Counted from the first letter of the stretch, positions 27,230 through 36,998 are shown. The stretch is DNA of 38,132 bases from Nitrosomonas sp. (GCF_019752415.1 NZ_JAIEME010000060.1:1-38132); one strand, 5' to 3'. Notes: generated by a model from the sequence alone, not told the origin. Numbers and translations: made by a program.

Positions 27230-28459
27230 ATGAAACTGAACGATCTAAAAAACTGGACAGATTACTGGGAGCAACTCCGCACAGCACTGCTGGCGCCCAG
27301 TGTTGATAAATCGTTGCTGGAAGCATCTTTGCGCGAAGCGCGTGCCAAGATGCCGGTACCGGTATTATGGTTGTTGGGCAAAACACAGGCGGGCAAGACC
27401 TCGATTATCCGGGCGTTGACTGGTAGCGTAGCGGCCGAGATCGGCAATGGTTTTCAACCGTGCACGCGTAATTCCCGTTTTTATGATTTTCCAGCCGACA
27501 TACCGATCGTCAGGTTTCTGGATACGCGCGGCTTGGGAGAAGTTTCCTATGATCCGAGCGATGATATGCAATATTGCGAGTCTCAGTCGCATTTGCTGGT
27601 TGCTGTGATGAAAGTTGCTGACGTTAATCAGACTGCTGTATTTGATGTGCTGCATACCATCCGGCTGCGGCATCCCGAATGGCCTTTGCTAATTGTGCAA
27701 ACCGGTTTGCATGAGATTTATCCCAATGGATGCGGACATATTCATCCGTGGCCGTATGCCGAGGATCCCTTACCGGAAACTATTCCGCTCGATTTGCGCC
27801 GTGCTTTGCTGGCACAACGGGATGCTTTGAAGCAATTACCGGGTTTTGCTCCGATGTGCTGGGTGGCGGTTGATTTGACATTGCCGGAAGATGGATTGGA
27901 GCCACCGGATTATGGCTTGGAAGCCTTGTGGCGGGCGATTGAATCACTTTTGCCGTTAGGCTTGCAACAGCAGCTTAGTGGCGATAGAGAAGTGCATGAC
28001 TTGTATGCGCGTACTGCGCACCAGCAAATTTCGGGTTATGCGCTTGCAGCGGCAGGTCTGGGTGCTTTGCCGGTGGTGGATCTGGTGGCAGTGTCGGCGG
28101 TTCAGGCCAAACTCTTACATAGCCTGGCGATTCTGTACGGGCAGCGCTGGGATAAAAGCACCCTAACAGAATTTTTGGGATTGATGGGTGCGGGGATTGC
28201 GTCCAGTTATCTGCTACGGTTGTTCAGCCGGGCGGTGGTTAAAGTGATTCCTTTCTGGGGACAAACGGTGGGTGCAGTGTGGGGCGCCAGTTCTAGCGGT
28301 GCGACTACGTATGCATTAGGAAAAGCAGCCATTTATTTCTTTGTCCGGCGCAAGGATGGTTTGAATGTCGATCCTGAAGCATTGCGACGCATCTATGCGG
28401 ATGAATTGGAACGCGGTGCATCGCTACTTAAGGAGCGTTTGCGGGGTAAATCGGAATGA
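27230..28459 (+). CDS. GTPase with DUF697-like hydrophobic C-terminal region
   Basis: This 409-residue protein has an N-terminal G domain: P-loop GKTQAGKT at about 50-57 ('LWLLGKTQAGKTSIIRAL') and G3 'FLDTRGLGE' near 98. The usual NKxD motif is replaced by 'IVQTGLHE'. The C-terminal half has two hydrophobic hairpins ('YALAAAGLGALPVVDLVAVS' and 'LMGAGIASSYLL'), as in DUF697/YcjF-type proteins, suggesting membrane association. GTG 27227 and ATG 27230 are adjacent starts; the ATG is listed. The stop overlaps the next GTPase start (ATGA), so the two are coupled. The cellular role is unknown. The position 440 bases after the TIR-CHAT gene hints at, but does not show, a link. Confidence 0.8.
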   Translation: MKLNDLKNWTDYWEQLRTALLAPSVDKSLLEASLREARAKMPVPVLWLLGKTQAGKTSIIRALTGSVAAEIGNGFQPCTRNSRFYDFPADIPIVRFLDTRGLGEVSYDPSDDMQYCESQSHLLVAVMKVADVNQTAVFDVLHTIRLRHPEWPLLIVQTGLHEIYPNGCGHIHPWPYAEDPLPETIPLDLRRALLAQRDALKQLPGFAPMCWVAVDLTLPEDGLEPPDYGLEALWRAIESLLPLGLQQQLSGDREVHDLYARTAHQQISGYALAAAGLGALPVVDLVAVSAVQAKLLHSLAILYGQRWDKSTLTEFLGLMGAGIASSYLLRLFSRAVVKVIPFWGQTVGAVWGASSSGATTYALGKAAIYFFVRRKDGLNVDPEALRRIYADELERGASLLKERLRGKSE

Positions 28460-30009
28460 AAGCACCGCTTCCAGCTGTTGATCCGTTACGATTATTGGTA
28501 CTTACCCTGCTGGTATTGCCTGTGCTGGCATTGCTTGGCTTTGGGATGTTGTGGTTGTGGCAGAGCGGCAATTTACAGGCTTGGTTGATTGCGATGGTGG
28601 TATGCGGCGGTCTGGGTTACGGTTTGCAGCAATGGCTGGTGCGGCGCGAACGACAATTACTAACGGATACGGTTACCGAGCCTAACCCGGATTGGCCGCC
28701 GAGTGCGGAAGTCGTGTGGCGAAAAGTCGAAGCATTGGCGGAAACTTGTAATCCGGAGGATTGGCCTCTTGAAGACGGCACATGGGTGCCGGAACTGGGG
28801 CAGAAGGCGCTGCAAACCGTTGCGCATTGTTATCATCCGAATGTTGAAAAGCCGTTGCTCGAATTGACTGTGCCGCATACCTTATTGATTATCGAACGTG
28901 CGAGCCGTGATTTGCGCCGGGATGTCGCTGAAAAAATACCGTTTAGCAATCGCCTGACTATCGGTGATCTGTTCCGGATACAACGCTGGAAGGCCAAGGC
29001 GGAACAAATAGTGAATATCTACCGTGCAGGCAGCATCATTTTCAATCCGGTCAATGCCTTGCTTGGGGAAGCTTGGCGGCATTTGCGCGAGCGTAGTTTT
29101 GATCAGGCCAGGGATGAACTGCACCGCTGGTTTTTGCGTGCCTATATCTGCAAGGTGGGCTATTACGCGATAGATCTGTATAGCGGACGTCTACCGCTGG
29201 GCGACGAAGAGTCTGCAACATTACCCACACCGGAATCCCAAGCTGACCTGAAACAAATTGAGGAAAAGGCAAAATCAACTGTTGAGCCATTGCGTATTCT
29301 TGTTCTTGGACGGTCCAATGCGGGTAAATCCAGTTTGATCAATGCCTTGTTTGGGAAACTTACAACCACCGCGGATGTATTGCCTGATACGACCCAAGCA
29401 CTACAGCCATTCACTTTGTCACGTGAAGGGCTAACCCAGGCATTGATCCTCGATAGCCCAGGATGTGACAGTTCATTTTTTGACGATAAACAAATGTTGG
29501 CAGCAGCCGGGAATGCCGATTTGATTTTGTGGATTAGTCCGGCTAATCGCCCCGATCGGCAGGCTGAACGTAACTGCATTGATGCTTTGCGCGCATCCCA
29601 GGCCGTGCGAATGGATCGCCGCCCGCCTCCATTGCTGGTAGTTGCGAGTTTTATCGATCGCTTGCGGCCGTTGAATGAATGGCACCCTCCTTATGATTTG
29701 ACAAATCGGCAGGATATCAAGGCAGTCAACATCACTGCTGCGGTACGGGCTATCGCTAGTGATTTGGCTGTGCCGGTTGAGCAGGTAATCCCTGTTTGTC
29801 TGCTGGCAGATAAAATCTATAACGTGGATGATACGCTGTGGGCGGCCATATTGAATCACCAGGATGTAGCGCTCAGAGTGCGTCTGATACGTTGTTTGGA
29901 TGCAAGAAAGCGTGCCGAAGACTGGGTCATGCTGCGCCGCCAGTTGGCCGGTGCCGGGCGGTTTCTTCGGGATTTGCCGGAGATGCTGGGTAAACGCTCC
30001 GGGCGTTAA
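28456..30009 (+). CDS. membrane-anchored GTPase (MMR_HSR1-like)
   Basis: This 517-residue protein has two N-terminal membrane helices at about 10-35 and 42-60. A helical region at about 80-260 ('ERASRDLRRDVAEKIPFSNR') follows. A G domain comes after it with P-loop GRSNAGKS at 285-292, a Thr-rich switch, and G3 'LILDSPGCD' (Asp333-Gly336). The G4 position reads 'VVASFIDRLRP' in place of NKxD. It overlaps the upstream GTPase by four bases, so the pair is probably made together and may form a heteromeric membrane GTPase. I do not recognise a named gene. The architecture loosely resembles stress-linked YcjX/YcjF-like pairs and dynamin-like pairs, but neither is claimed. Confidence 0.8.
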   Translation: MKAPLPAVDPLRLLVLTLLVLPVLALLGFGMLWLWQSGNLQAWLIAMVVCGGLGYGLQQWLVRRERQLLTDTVTEPNPDWPPSAEVVWRKVEALAETCNPEDWPLEDGTWVPELGQKALQTVAHCYHPNVEKPLLELTVPHTLLIIERASRDLRRDVAEKIPFSNRLTIGDLFRIQRWKAKAEQIVNIYRAGSIIFNPVNALLGEAWRHLRERSFDQARDELHRWFLRAYICKVGYYAIDLYSGRLPLGDEESATLPTPESQADLKQIEEKAKSTVEPLRILVLGRSNAGKSSLINALFGKLTTTADVLPDTTQALQPFTLSREGLTQALILDSPGCDSSFFDDKQMLAAAGNADLILWISPANRPDRQAERNCIDALRASQAVRMDRRPPPLLVVASFIDRLRPLNEWHPPYDLTNRQDIKAVNITAAVRAIASDLAVPVEQVIPVCLLADKIYNVDDTLWAAILNHQDVALRVRLIRCLDARKRAEDWVMLRRQLAGAGRFLRDLPEMLGKRSGR

Positions 30010-30079
30010 TGCGAGTTTCTTGTATTAGACCTAGATTGTCTGTGTGATTCGATTTTACTTGTGGTAGATATGTTCAGAA

Positions 30080-30841
30080 ATGTTTAAAAAACAAGTTGTA
30101 CTTTCTTTTCTTCTTTTGCTGAATTCCATAGCATTAATAGTTATCCCTGGTCATGTGCAGGCTCAGTACTGGTGGAATGCCAGCCGTGAACCGGTTGGGT
30201 TGGCGCCTGATCCAGCTACAACGCCGGAAGCGATTATTCAGATTTATGGCGCACGTGCTTATAGCTGGCGGGGTTATTTGGGAATTCATACCTGGATTGC
30301 CGTGAAACCCGCTCAAGCAAAGTCCTATACCATTTATGAAGTGATTGGATGGTTGCAACGAAGGAAAATGCCGGTGTTGGTGATCTACGAGAATGTACCC
30401 GATAGGCGCTGGTACGGCAATATGCCTGAAATATTGCTGGAGAAACGCGGTGATGGCGTCGATGCGCTGATTGAGAAAATTGATCAAGCGGCACGGAATT
30501 ATCCCTATGCAAAAGAGTATACGATTTGGCCGGGGCCCAATTCCAATACATTTACGGCTTGGGTTTCGCGAGCGGTGCCGGAACTGCAACTTGATCTGCC
30601 GCCAACGGCAATTGGTAAGGATTATCTGGGTTATCGATTGATTTCTCAGGCACCGAGTGGCAGTGGTTTTCAGATTTCATTTTTTGGTTTGATGGGTGTG
30701 CTGGTTAGTGCTGTGGAAGGTATTGAGTTCAACCTATTGGGCCTGTCGTTTGGTGTTAATTGGAATACACCAACGATCAGATTGCCATTGGTAGGACGCA
30801 AAGATTTGGATCTATGGCCTCAGCCAGTGATTGAAAAATAG
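30080..30841 (+). CDS. DUF3750 family exported protein
   Basis: This 253-residue protein has an N-terminal signal sequence (hydrophobic at about 6-24, likely cleaved after GHVQA). The core shows 'IQIYGARAYSWRGYLGIHTW' and 'YTIYEVIGW', then 'RRWYGNMPEILLEKRGD' and 'YTIWPGPNSNTFTAWVSR'. This is the pattern of DUF3750 (PF12570), which recalls NlpC-like or lipid-modifying folds with conserved His, Trp and Asn. No function is established to my knowledge. It is probably monocistronic; fbpA follows 112 bases after its end. Confidence 0.8.
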   Translation: MFKKQVVLSFLLLLNSIALIVIPGHVQAQYWWNASREPVGLAPDPATTPEAIIQIYGARAYSWRGYLGIHTWIAVKPAQAKSYTIYEVIGWLQRRKMPVLVIYENVPDRRWYGNMPEILLEKRGDGVDALIEKIDQAARNYPYAKEYTIWPGPNSNTFTAWVSRAVPELQLDLPPTAIGKDYLGYRLISQAPSGSGFQISFFGLMGVLVSAVEGIEFNLLGLSFGVNWNTPTIRLPLVGRKDLDLWPQPVIEK

Positions 30842-30877
30842 TTGTAATCGTAAGATCCTAAGCCTACGATATTTAAT

Positions 30878-30892
30878 TGATAATTATTCGTA
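30878..30892 (+). promoter_or_regulatory. candidate Fur box upstream of fbpA
   Basis: The sequence TGATAAT-t-ATTCGTA matches the 7-1-7 Fur consensus at all seven left-half positions and four of seven on the right. It lies 62 bases before the preferred fbpA ATG, a sensible place for iron-dependent repression of a ferric-iron transporter. The match is by eye only. Confidence 0.45.
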
Positions 30893-30953
30893 TTCATAAT
30901 ATAGTAAACAACAATGAATTGAGCCTATGAACATTTTTCCTGGAAGTTTTGTC

Positions 30954-31967
30954 ATGCCAAGATTTAACAGAAATCGTTTTGTTGTCGCAGTTTCGTTTGT
31001 TTTCTCTTTGTTTTCCGCGCACTCGGTACATGCCGAAGAAGTGGTGGTTTATTCTGCGCGGATTGAGCAACTCATTAAACCGATGTTTGATGCCTTTACC
31101 AAAGAAACTGGGATTAAGGTCAGATATACGACAGACAATGAAGGTGCATTGATTGCTCGATTGGAAGCCGAGGGGAAAAATACACCGGCCGACATGCTGA
31201 TAACAGCGGATGCCGGTAATCTTTGGGCGGCTGCGCGGGCAGGGCTGTTGAAACCTGTTAAATCCGATGTGCTGGATAATAATATTCCAGTGCATTTGCG
31301 GGATCCGGGAAATGAATGGTTTGGCTTGTCAATACGCGCACGCACATTGATTTATAACACAAAAAGAGTGGACTCTTCTGAGCTCTCCACATATGAGGAT
31401 CTGGCTGATCCCAAGTGGCGCAAACGGCTATGTCTGCGCACTTCGAAGAAAGTGTATAACCAATCTCTGGTAGCGATGTTGATTGCGGAACATGGTGAAG
31501 CTGAAGCGGAGAAAATTGTCAGAGGCTGGGTAGCCAATTTGGCAACAGATCCGCTGTCGGATGACACGCGGGCTTTGGAATTTGTTGCAGCCGGTAAATG
31601 TGATGTGACTTTGGTCAATACCTATTACTTTGGCCGGTTAATGCAGAAAGATCCCAGCTTACCCTTGGCAGTTTTTTGGCCAAACCAGAATAACAGTGGT
31701 GTGCATGTCAATATTTCAGGCGCAGGGATAACGCGATACAGCCGGAATGAGCAAGCTGCCATTCAATTGCTGGAATTTTTATCATCCGATAAAGCGCAGA
31801 ATCTATTTGCTGATGTAAATATGGAATATCCCGCCAATCCAAGAATTAAAGTGGATCCATTTGTTGCGGCGTGGGGCAGTTTTAAGCAAAATCCAATGAA
31901 TCTGGTTAAAGCCGGTGAATTACAAACAACCGCTGTGAAATTGATGGATCGTGCAGGTTACCGGTAA
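30954..31967 (+). CDS. fbpA: ferric iron ABC transporter, periplasmic binding protein
   Basis: FbpA binds Fe3+ in the periplasm and delivers it to FbpBC. From ATG 30954 the product is 337 residues with a signal peptide ending at about VHA|EE. The mature start 'VVVYSARIEQLIKPMFDAF' and 'TPADMLITADAGNLWAA' are typical of the Fe3+ branch. The twin tyrosines that ligate iron appear in 'NTYYFGRL' at about 222-225. An in-frame ATG at 30927 would add nine residues; the later one is better placed after 'ggaagttttgtc' and gives a standard signal peptide. It is first in an fbpABC set. Confidence 0.93.
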   Translation: MPRFNRNRFVVAVSFVFSLFSAHSVHAEEVVVYSARIEQLIKPMFDAFTKETGIKVRYTTDNEGALIARLEAEGKNTPADMLITADAGNLWAAARAGLLKPVKSDVLDNNIPVHLRDPGNEWFGLSIRARTLIYNTKRVDSSELSTYEDLADPKWRKRLCLRTSKKVYNQSLVAMLIAEHGEAEAEKIVRGWVANLATDPLSDDTRALEFVAAGKCDVTLVNTYYFGRLMQKDPSLPLAVFWPNQNNSGVHVNISGAGITRYSRNEQAAIQLLEFLSSDKAQNLFADVNMEYPANPRIKVDPFVAAWGSFKQNPMNLVKAGELQTTAVKLMDRAGYR

Positions 31968-31995
31968 ATTGTCAATGGGAGTGCAAGGAATAATT

Positions 31996-32011
31996 CAGCC
32001 CGAATGGGCTG
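31996..32011 (+). other. stem-loop between fbpA and fbpB
   Basis: CAGCCC pairs perfectly with GGGCTG around a GAAT tetraloop. No T-run follows. Hairpins after binding-protein genes often protect the upstream message and let it be made in excess of the permease; that is the likely role here. Confidence 0.5.
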
Positions 32012-32071
32012 GTAGAAAATAGAACCCATTCAGAGAAGAATTTTTCTGTGCCGTCCTGCCCCTACCTTTAA

Positions 32072-33673
32072 ATGACCATCTGGCGTCTGGTTCCTTTTAT
32101 AACAGCAGCATTGGTGCTGGCGCCTGTTGGCGTGGTCGTTTCATCTTTTTTTGCGCCTGCCAGTGATATTTGGCAGCATCTGTTTGAAACTACGCTGCCA
32201 CTATTGCTTATCAATACGCTTTGGCTTGCATTGGGCGTGATCGTTGGTACTGCATTGCTGGGCATCAGTCTGGCTTGGTTTACGGCTGTTTATGAATTTC
32301 CCGGCCGCCGCTTTTTTTCCTGGGCTTTGTTGTTACCACTGGCGATACCGGCTTATGTGACGGCATTTGTTGCATTAGGTCTGTTTGATTTCACCGGTCC
32401 TATACAGACCACACTACGTACTTGGCTGGATAACGACTTATCCTGGTTCCCGGATATACGAAGCAGGGCAGGGGTCATCATTGTTATGACCCTGGCTTTT
32501 TATCCTTATGTGTATTTGCTGGCACGGAATGCTTTCTTGAGCCAGGGAAAGCGTTCGCTGGAAGTAGCGCAATCCCTCGGCTTTAACCGTAAACAAGGCT
32601 TCTTTAAAGTGGTGTTACCGATGGCGCGTCCCTGGATAGCCGGGGGTATCATGCTGGTATTGATGGAAACATTGGCGGATTTTGGCACCGTCGCGGTGTT
32701 TAACTACAATACATTTACGACAGCTATTTACAAGGTATGGTTTAGCATGTTTTCGTTGCATGCGGCTTCTCAATTGGCTTCGTTGCTGATTGTTATTGTT
32801 TTCGTCGTGATTGTTCTGGAACAGCAATTCAGGTCGCGTATGCGTTATGCTGAAAATAAAAGAACTGAGCGGGCGCAACGTATTCAACTTACAGGCTGGC
32901 ATAATTGGTTGGTTACCGGTTTTGTTCTGTGCGTTTTGTTTTTGGCATTTTTGTTACCGGTTACGCAATTGTGTTTTTGGGCCATACAGTCGTTTACACC
33001 CGATTATGACGTGACCCGGTACTTGGAATTTCTCTGGCATTCATTATCTTTGTCTGGTTTGGCCGCTTTGTTGATTTGCTTGGTTGTGATTACCATAGTT
33101 TATGCTTCACGGCGCTATCCTGGCTCAGTCATGCGGTATGCAGTACGTACCGCAACCATTGGTTATGCACTGCCAGGCACAGTTCTAGCGATTGGTGTGT
33201 ATGTGCCACTTACTTGGTTGGATGGGCAACTCAGCGAATTAGCGCTACGCTGGTTTCAGATTGAAACAGGACAACTGATTCAAGGTACACTAATTACTAT
33301 GCTGATTGCCTATTTGATACGGTTTATGGCAGTCAGTCATTATCCCATTGATGGTGCCATGCAGCGTATTACACACAGCATTGATGAGGCGGCACTGAGC
33401 CTCGGGTTGAGTGGTTGGGCAATGATAAGAGAAGTGCATGTTCCGATACTGAAGTCGGGTATTTTTACTGCTGCTACCTTAGTGTTCGTGGATGTCATGA
33501 AGGAGATGCCGATTACACTGATGACGCGCCCATTCGGCTGGGATACGCTGGCTGTCCGGATTTTCGAGATGACCTCGGAAGGACAATGGGAGCAAGCGGC
33601 TTTGCCTGCTGTAACGCTTGTACTGGCTGGGTTGATACCGATTTTCTTGTTTATGCGTCAAACTGAGAAGTAA
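32072..33673 (+). CDS. fbpB: ferric iron ABC transporter, permease (two fused halves)
   Basis: This 533-residue inner-membrane protein has about twelve hydrophobic segments in two homologous halves, the FbpB layout. Each half has an EAA-type loop for ATPase docking: 'EVAQSLGFNRKQGFFKVVLP' at about 164-183 and 'EAALSLGLSGWAMIREVHVP' at about 438-457. It carries iron from FbpA across the membrane. The ATG at 32072 gives 'MTIWRLVPFITAALVLAPVG'. The ribosome site is poor, consistent with lower expression than fbpA. The stop is four bases before the fbpC ATG. Confidence 0.93.
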   Translation: MTIWRLVPFITAALVLAPVGVVVSSFFAPASDIWQHLFETTLPLLLINTLWLALGVIVGTALLGISLAWFTAVYEFPGRRFFSWALLLPLAIPAYVTAFVALGLFDFTGPIQTTLRTWLDNDLSWFPDIRSRAGVIIVMTLAFYPYVYLLARNAFLSQGKRSLEVAQSLGFNRKQGFFKVVLPMARPWIAGGIMLVLMETLADFGTVAVFNYNTFTTAIYKVWFSMFSLHAASQLASLLIVIVFVVIVLEQQFRSRMRYAENKRTERAQRIQLTGWHNWLVTGFVLCVLFLAFLLPVTQLCFWAIQSFTPDYDVTRYLEFLWHSLSLSGLAALLICLVVITIVYASRRYPGSVMRYAVRTATIGYALPGTVLAIGVYVPLTWLDGQLSELALRWFQIETGQLIQGTLITMLIAYLIRFMAVSHYPIDGAMQRITHSIDEAALSLGLSGWAMIREVHVPILKSGIFTAATLVFVDVMKEMPITLMTRPFGWDTLAVRIFEMTSEGQWEQAALPAVTLVLAGLIPIFLFMRQTEK

Positions 33674-33677
33674 ATTG

Positions 33678-34733
33678 ATGGGTACTGTATTACTGCAACT
33701 TAACAATATCCGACAGACTTATGGCGAGCAAGTCGTTATTCATGATTTATCCCTGACATTGCAAAAAGGAGATATCGGTTGTTTGCTTGGCCCAAGTGGT
33801 TGTGGTAAAACTACCGCATTACGGTGTATTGCTGGTTTCGAGCCGGTGTCTGCAGGAGAAATTTTACTCAATGGTGTTTGTGTGAGTAGTGCAGATTTTC
33901 TTGTGCTGCCGGAGCAAAGACGAATTGGTATGGTTTTTCAGGATTACGCGCTATTTCCTCATCTGGATGTGGCTGCCAATATTGGTTTCGGTTTGCATCG
34001 GTTAACCAGAGTGGAATGCGAGCGGCGTGTTGATGAGTTGTTGCAGGTTGTGCAACTAACCAATGTATCCAAGAAATATCCGCATGAATTATCGGGTGGC
34101 CAACAGCAGCGTGTAGCTCTTGCGCGTGCGCTGGCGCCTAAACCAGAGTTGCTGTTGTTGGATGAGCCCTTTTCAAATCTGGATGTCAGCTTGCGTGAAC
34201 GCTTAAGCATGGAAGTGCGTGAAATTCTTAAGGATCAGGGAATTACGGCGATACTGGTTACTCATGATCAAGCGGAGGCATTTGCGATTGCCGATGAGAT
34301 TGGTGTTATGCACCAAGGTGAGATTCAGCAATGGGACACTGCTTTTAATCTTTATCATCGTCCGGTAAATCGTTTTGTGGCAAATTTTGTCGGTCAAGGC
34401 GTATTTCTTCCAGGTCGAGTCATTAACGCTCAGCAGATTGAAATTGAGCTAGGAATTTTAACTGGTGAGATTTCACAACTTTGCGATAGTGGTTGCAAGG
34501 TAGACGTATTAGTGCGGCCAGATGATATTGTTTACGATGATGCCAGCCCGTTGCAGGCAACAGTGATTCACAAAGCATTTCGCGGTGCAGAGATTTTATA
34601 TACATTGCGCCTTGTTAATGGCGCCAAGGTAATAGCGTTAGTGCCCAGCCATCATAATCATGTAATTGGTGAGAAAATAGGCATCAAGCTTGAGACAGAT
34701 CATATCGTGGCATTCCATCGCTCAACGCAGTGA
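33678..34733 (+). CDS. fbpC: ferric iron ABC transporter, ATP-binding protein
   Basis: This 351-residue cytoplasmic ATPase powers iron import. Walker A is 'GPSGCGKTTALRC', the Q-loop region is 'MVFQDYALFPHLDV', the signature is 'LSGGQQQRVALARAL', Walker B is 'ELLLLDEPFSNLD' and the H-loop is 'ILVTHDQAEA'. The C-terminal part from about 240 is TOBE-like ('VDVLVRPDDIVYDDASPLQA'), as in FbpC. The ATG 33678 is used; a TTG immediately before it (33675) is in frame but unlikely. It is last in the fbpABC operon. Confidence 0.94.
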   Translation: MGTVLLQLNNIRQTYGEQVVIHDLSLTLQKGDIGCLLGPSGCGKTTALRCIAGFEPVSAGEILLNGVCVSSADFLVLPEQRRIGMVFQDYALFPHLDVAANIGFGLHRLTRVECERRVDELLQVVQLTNVSKKYPHELSGGQQQRVALARALAPKPELLLLDEPFSNLDVSLRERLSMEVREILKDQGITAILVTHDQAEAFAIADEIGVMHQGEIQQWDTAFNLYHRPVNRFVANFVGQGVFLPGRVINAQQIEIELGILTGEISQLCDSGCKVDVLVRPDDIVYDDASPLQATVIHKAFRGAEILYTLRLVNGAKVIALVPSHHNHVIGEKIGIKLETDHIVAFHRSTQ

Positions 34734-34958
34734 CCGTCCATTTTAAATCTATTTCTTGTAGAAACTTTACCCAATTTGATTTTCTGGATGCACTTTAAGA
34801 AAAATGATGCTTCCCTTTTAACAATTTTTTCTATAGCATAGCAAATTAGTGTGTATACCTTTCTTTTACAGCTCTATTCCAAGCAATCCCGTAAACCAAT
34901 CTCTGAGATAATGTCGGGTTTACTAATCTTAAAACTGAATAATTTGAATGAGGATTAT

Positions 34959-35285
34959 ATGAGTCAGCATATTCATTACGTTACAGATGCTAATTTTGAT
35001 GCGGAAGTTTTACAATCGACAATTCCTGTGCTGGTTGATTACTGGGCAGAATGGTGTGGTCCGTGCAAGATGATAGCACCGATACTCGATGAGATTGCAG
35101 GTGAATATGGTGACCGCCTTAAAGTGGCCAAACTCAATATTGATGAGAATCAAATAACTCCACCAAAATATGGCATTCGCGGTATTCCGACATTGATGTT
35201 ATTTAAGAATGGAAATATTGAAGCGACTAAAGTCGGGGCATTATCGAAATCACAATTAACAGCATTTATTGACAGTAACATTTAA
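34959..35285 (+). CDS. trxA: thioredoxin
   Basis: This 108-residue cytoplasmic disulfide reductase has the active site WCGPC at 32-36 in '[17 protein letters not shown]' and the cis-proline in '[12 protein letters not shown]'. The length is standard for TrxA. The ATG 34959 follows 'gaggattat', a good ribosome site; the frame is open back to 34851, but that part is unlike any thioredoxin. It lies just upstream of rho, a common neighbour pair (trxA-rho) in proteobacteria. Confidence 0.96.
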   Translation: MSQHIHYVTDANFDAEVLQSTIPVLVDYWAEWCGPCKMIAPILDEIAGEYGDRLKVAKLNIDENQITPPKYGIRGIPTLMLFKNGNIEATKVGALSKSQLTAFIDSNI

Positions 35286-35431
35286 ACCCGCTAGCCTTAT
35301 ACGATTAGTTGATTTGTGGGTGATACAGATTTGTAAAAGACCACCATTCTATTTAATTATCCCGTCCGTAACAACTTTCCTCCCGGCATCACTATCTTTC
35401 AAGTAAGTATTCTTTTTTCACGAGCTTCTTC

Positions 35432-36691
35432 ATGCGTTTATCTGATCTAAAAAACCTACATGTAACTGAATTAGTAAAAATGGCCATCGAAAATGAAATT
35501 GATGGCGCCAATCGAATGCGAAAACAGGATCTAATTTTTGCATTGCTTAAAAATCAGGCACGTAAAGGTGAGAATATTTATGGCCATGGGACACTGGAAG
35601 TATTACAGGATGGGTTTGGTTTTTTACGTTCTCCAGATACCTCGTATTTGGCCGGTCCTGATGATATTTATATTTCTCCCAGTCAAATCAGACGTTTTAA
35701 TCTACATACTGGCGATTCAATCGATGGTGAAATTCGTCCTCCCAAGGATGGTGAACGTTATTTTGCGTTGGTAAAAGTTGACAAAGTTAATAACGAGCCT
35801 CCAGAAAATTCCAAACAGAAAATCTTGTTTGAGAATCTGACACCATTATTTCCTGATGAAAGATTGATGCTTGAACGTGACATTAAGGCTGAAGAGAATA
35901 TTACAAGCCGTATTATTGATTTGATTGCGCCTATCGGTAAAGGTCAGCGTGGATTACTTGTTGCTAGTCCAAAATCAGGTAAAACCGTGATGTTGCAACA
36001 TATCGCACATGCCATTGCAGCTAATTATCCAGATGTGATTCTGATTGTGCTACTGATAGACGAACGTCCTGAAGAGGTAACAGAGATGATCCGCTCTGTC
36101 AGGGGCGAAGTGATTTCTTCAACTTTTGATGAATCAGCCATGCGGCATGTGCAAGTGGCTGACATGGTAATTGAGAAAGCTAAGCGTTTGGTTGAGCATA
36201 AGAAAGATGTTGTCATATTGCTTGACTCGATCACGCGACTGGCGCGTGCTTATAATACGGTGGTGCCTGCTTCTGGTAAGGTACTGACCGGAGGTGTTGA
36301 TGCAAGTGCACTGCAACGACCTAAACGTTTCTTTGGAGCCGCCAGAAATGTCGAAGAAGGTGGGTCGCTAACTATTATTGCAACAGCGTTGATTGATACA
36401 GGATCACGTATGGATGACGTAATTTATGAAGAATTCAAAGGTACTGGCAATATGGAAATTCATCTTGATCGGAAAATGGCTGAGAAACGGATTTATCCAG
36501 CGATTAATGTGAATCGATCAGGTACTCGTCGAGAAGAATTGCTAATTCCTCCAGAAATTTTGCAAAAGATATGGGTGTTACGCAAATTACTTCATCCAAT
36601 GGACGATATGGATGCTATGGCATTTTTGCTGGATAAAATTAAAGCGACTAAGAATAATTTAGATTTCTTTGATTCTATGAGACGAGTTTAG
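35432..36691 (+). CDS. rho: transcription termination factor Rho
   Basis: Rho is the hexameric RNA helicase that ends transcription at Rho-dependent sites. The product is 419 residues, the normal length. The N-terminal helical domain begins '[18 protein letters not shown]'. The RNA-binding cold-shock-like domain shows '[18 protein letters not shown]'. The ATPase shows P-loop '[12 protein letters not shown]', '[13 protein letters not shown]' and the R-loop region '[20 protein letters not shown]'. The 146-base leader upstream may host the autoregulation known for rho; no specific structure was identified. Confidence 0.98.
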   Translation: MRLSDLKNLHVTELVKMAIENEIDGANRMRKQDLIFALLKNQARKGENIYGHGTLEVLQDGFGFLRSPDTSYLAGPDDIYISPSQIRRFNLHTGDSIDGEIRPPKDGERYFALVKVDKVNNEPPENSKQKILFENLTPLFPDERLMLERDIKAEENITSRIIDLIAPIGKGQRGLLVASPKSGKTVMLQHIAHAIAANYPDVILIVLLIDERPEEVTEMIRSVRGEVISSTFDESAMRHVQVADMVIEKAKRLVEHKKDVVILLDSITRLARAYNTVVPASGKVLTGGVDASALQRPKRFFGAARNVEEGGSLTIIATALIDTGSRMDDVIYEEFKGTGNMEIHLDRKMAEKRIYPAINVNRSGTRREELLIPPEILQKIWVLRKLLHPMDDMDAMAFLLDKIKATKNNLDFFDSMRRV

Positions 36692-36785
36692 GAATAGATT
36701 TCGTAGTTGCGCCGATATGTACATTAAAGGATAATAAACGGTTTTTAATTTCCCTTCAGGGATGGAATAATTGAGGATATTGGCC

Positions 36786-36998
36786 ATGAAAGCAGACATT
36801 CATCCAGACTACCAAGAAATAACAGTAACTTGCAGTTGCGGTAGTGTTTTTAATACGCGCTCGACTATGAATAAACCTCTGAATATTGAGGTTTGCTCGC
36901 TTTGTCACCCATTTTATACGGGTAAGCAGAAAATTGTAGATACTGCGGGTAGAGTTGAGAAATTCCGGCAGAAATACAACAAATCAGTGAATAAATAA
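36786..36998 (+). CDS. rpmE: 50S ribosomal protein L31 (zinc-binding form)
   Basis: From ATG 36786 the product is 70 residues, the normal length. It begins '[19 protein letters not shown]' and carries the four zinc-ligand cysteines at 16, 18, 37 and 40 ('CSCGS' and 'CSLCHPFY'), so it is the C+ paralogue. The C-terminus '[10 protein letters not shown]' is typical. An upstream in-frame TTG (36771) is not needed. It lies 94 bases after rho, a frequent arrangement. Confidence 0.96.
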   Translation: MKADIHPDYQEITVTCSCGSVFNTRSTMNKPLNIEVCSLCHPFYTGKQKIVDTAGRVEKFRQKYNKSVNK

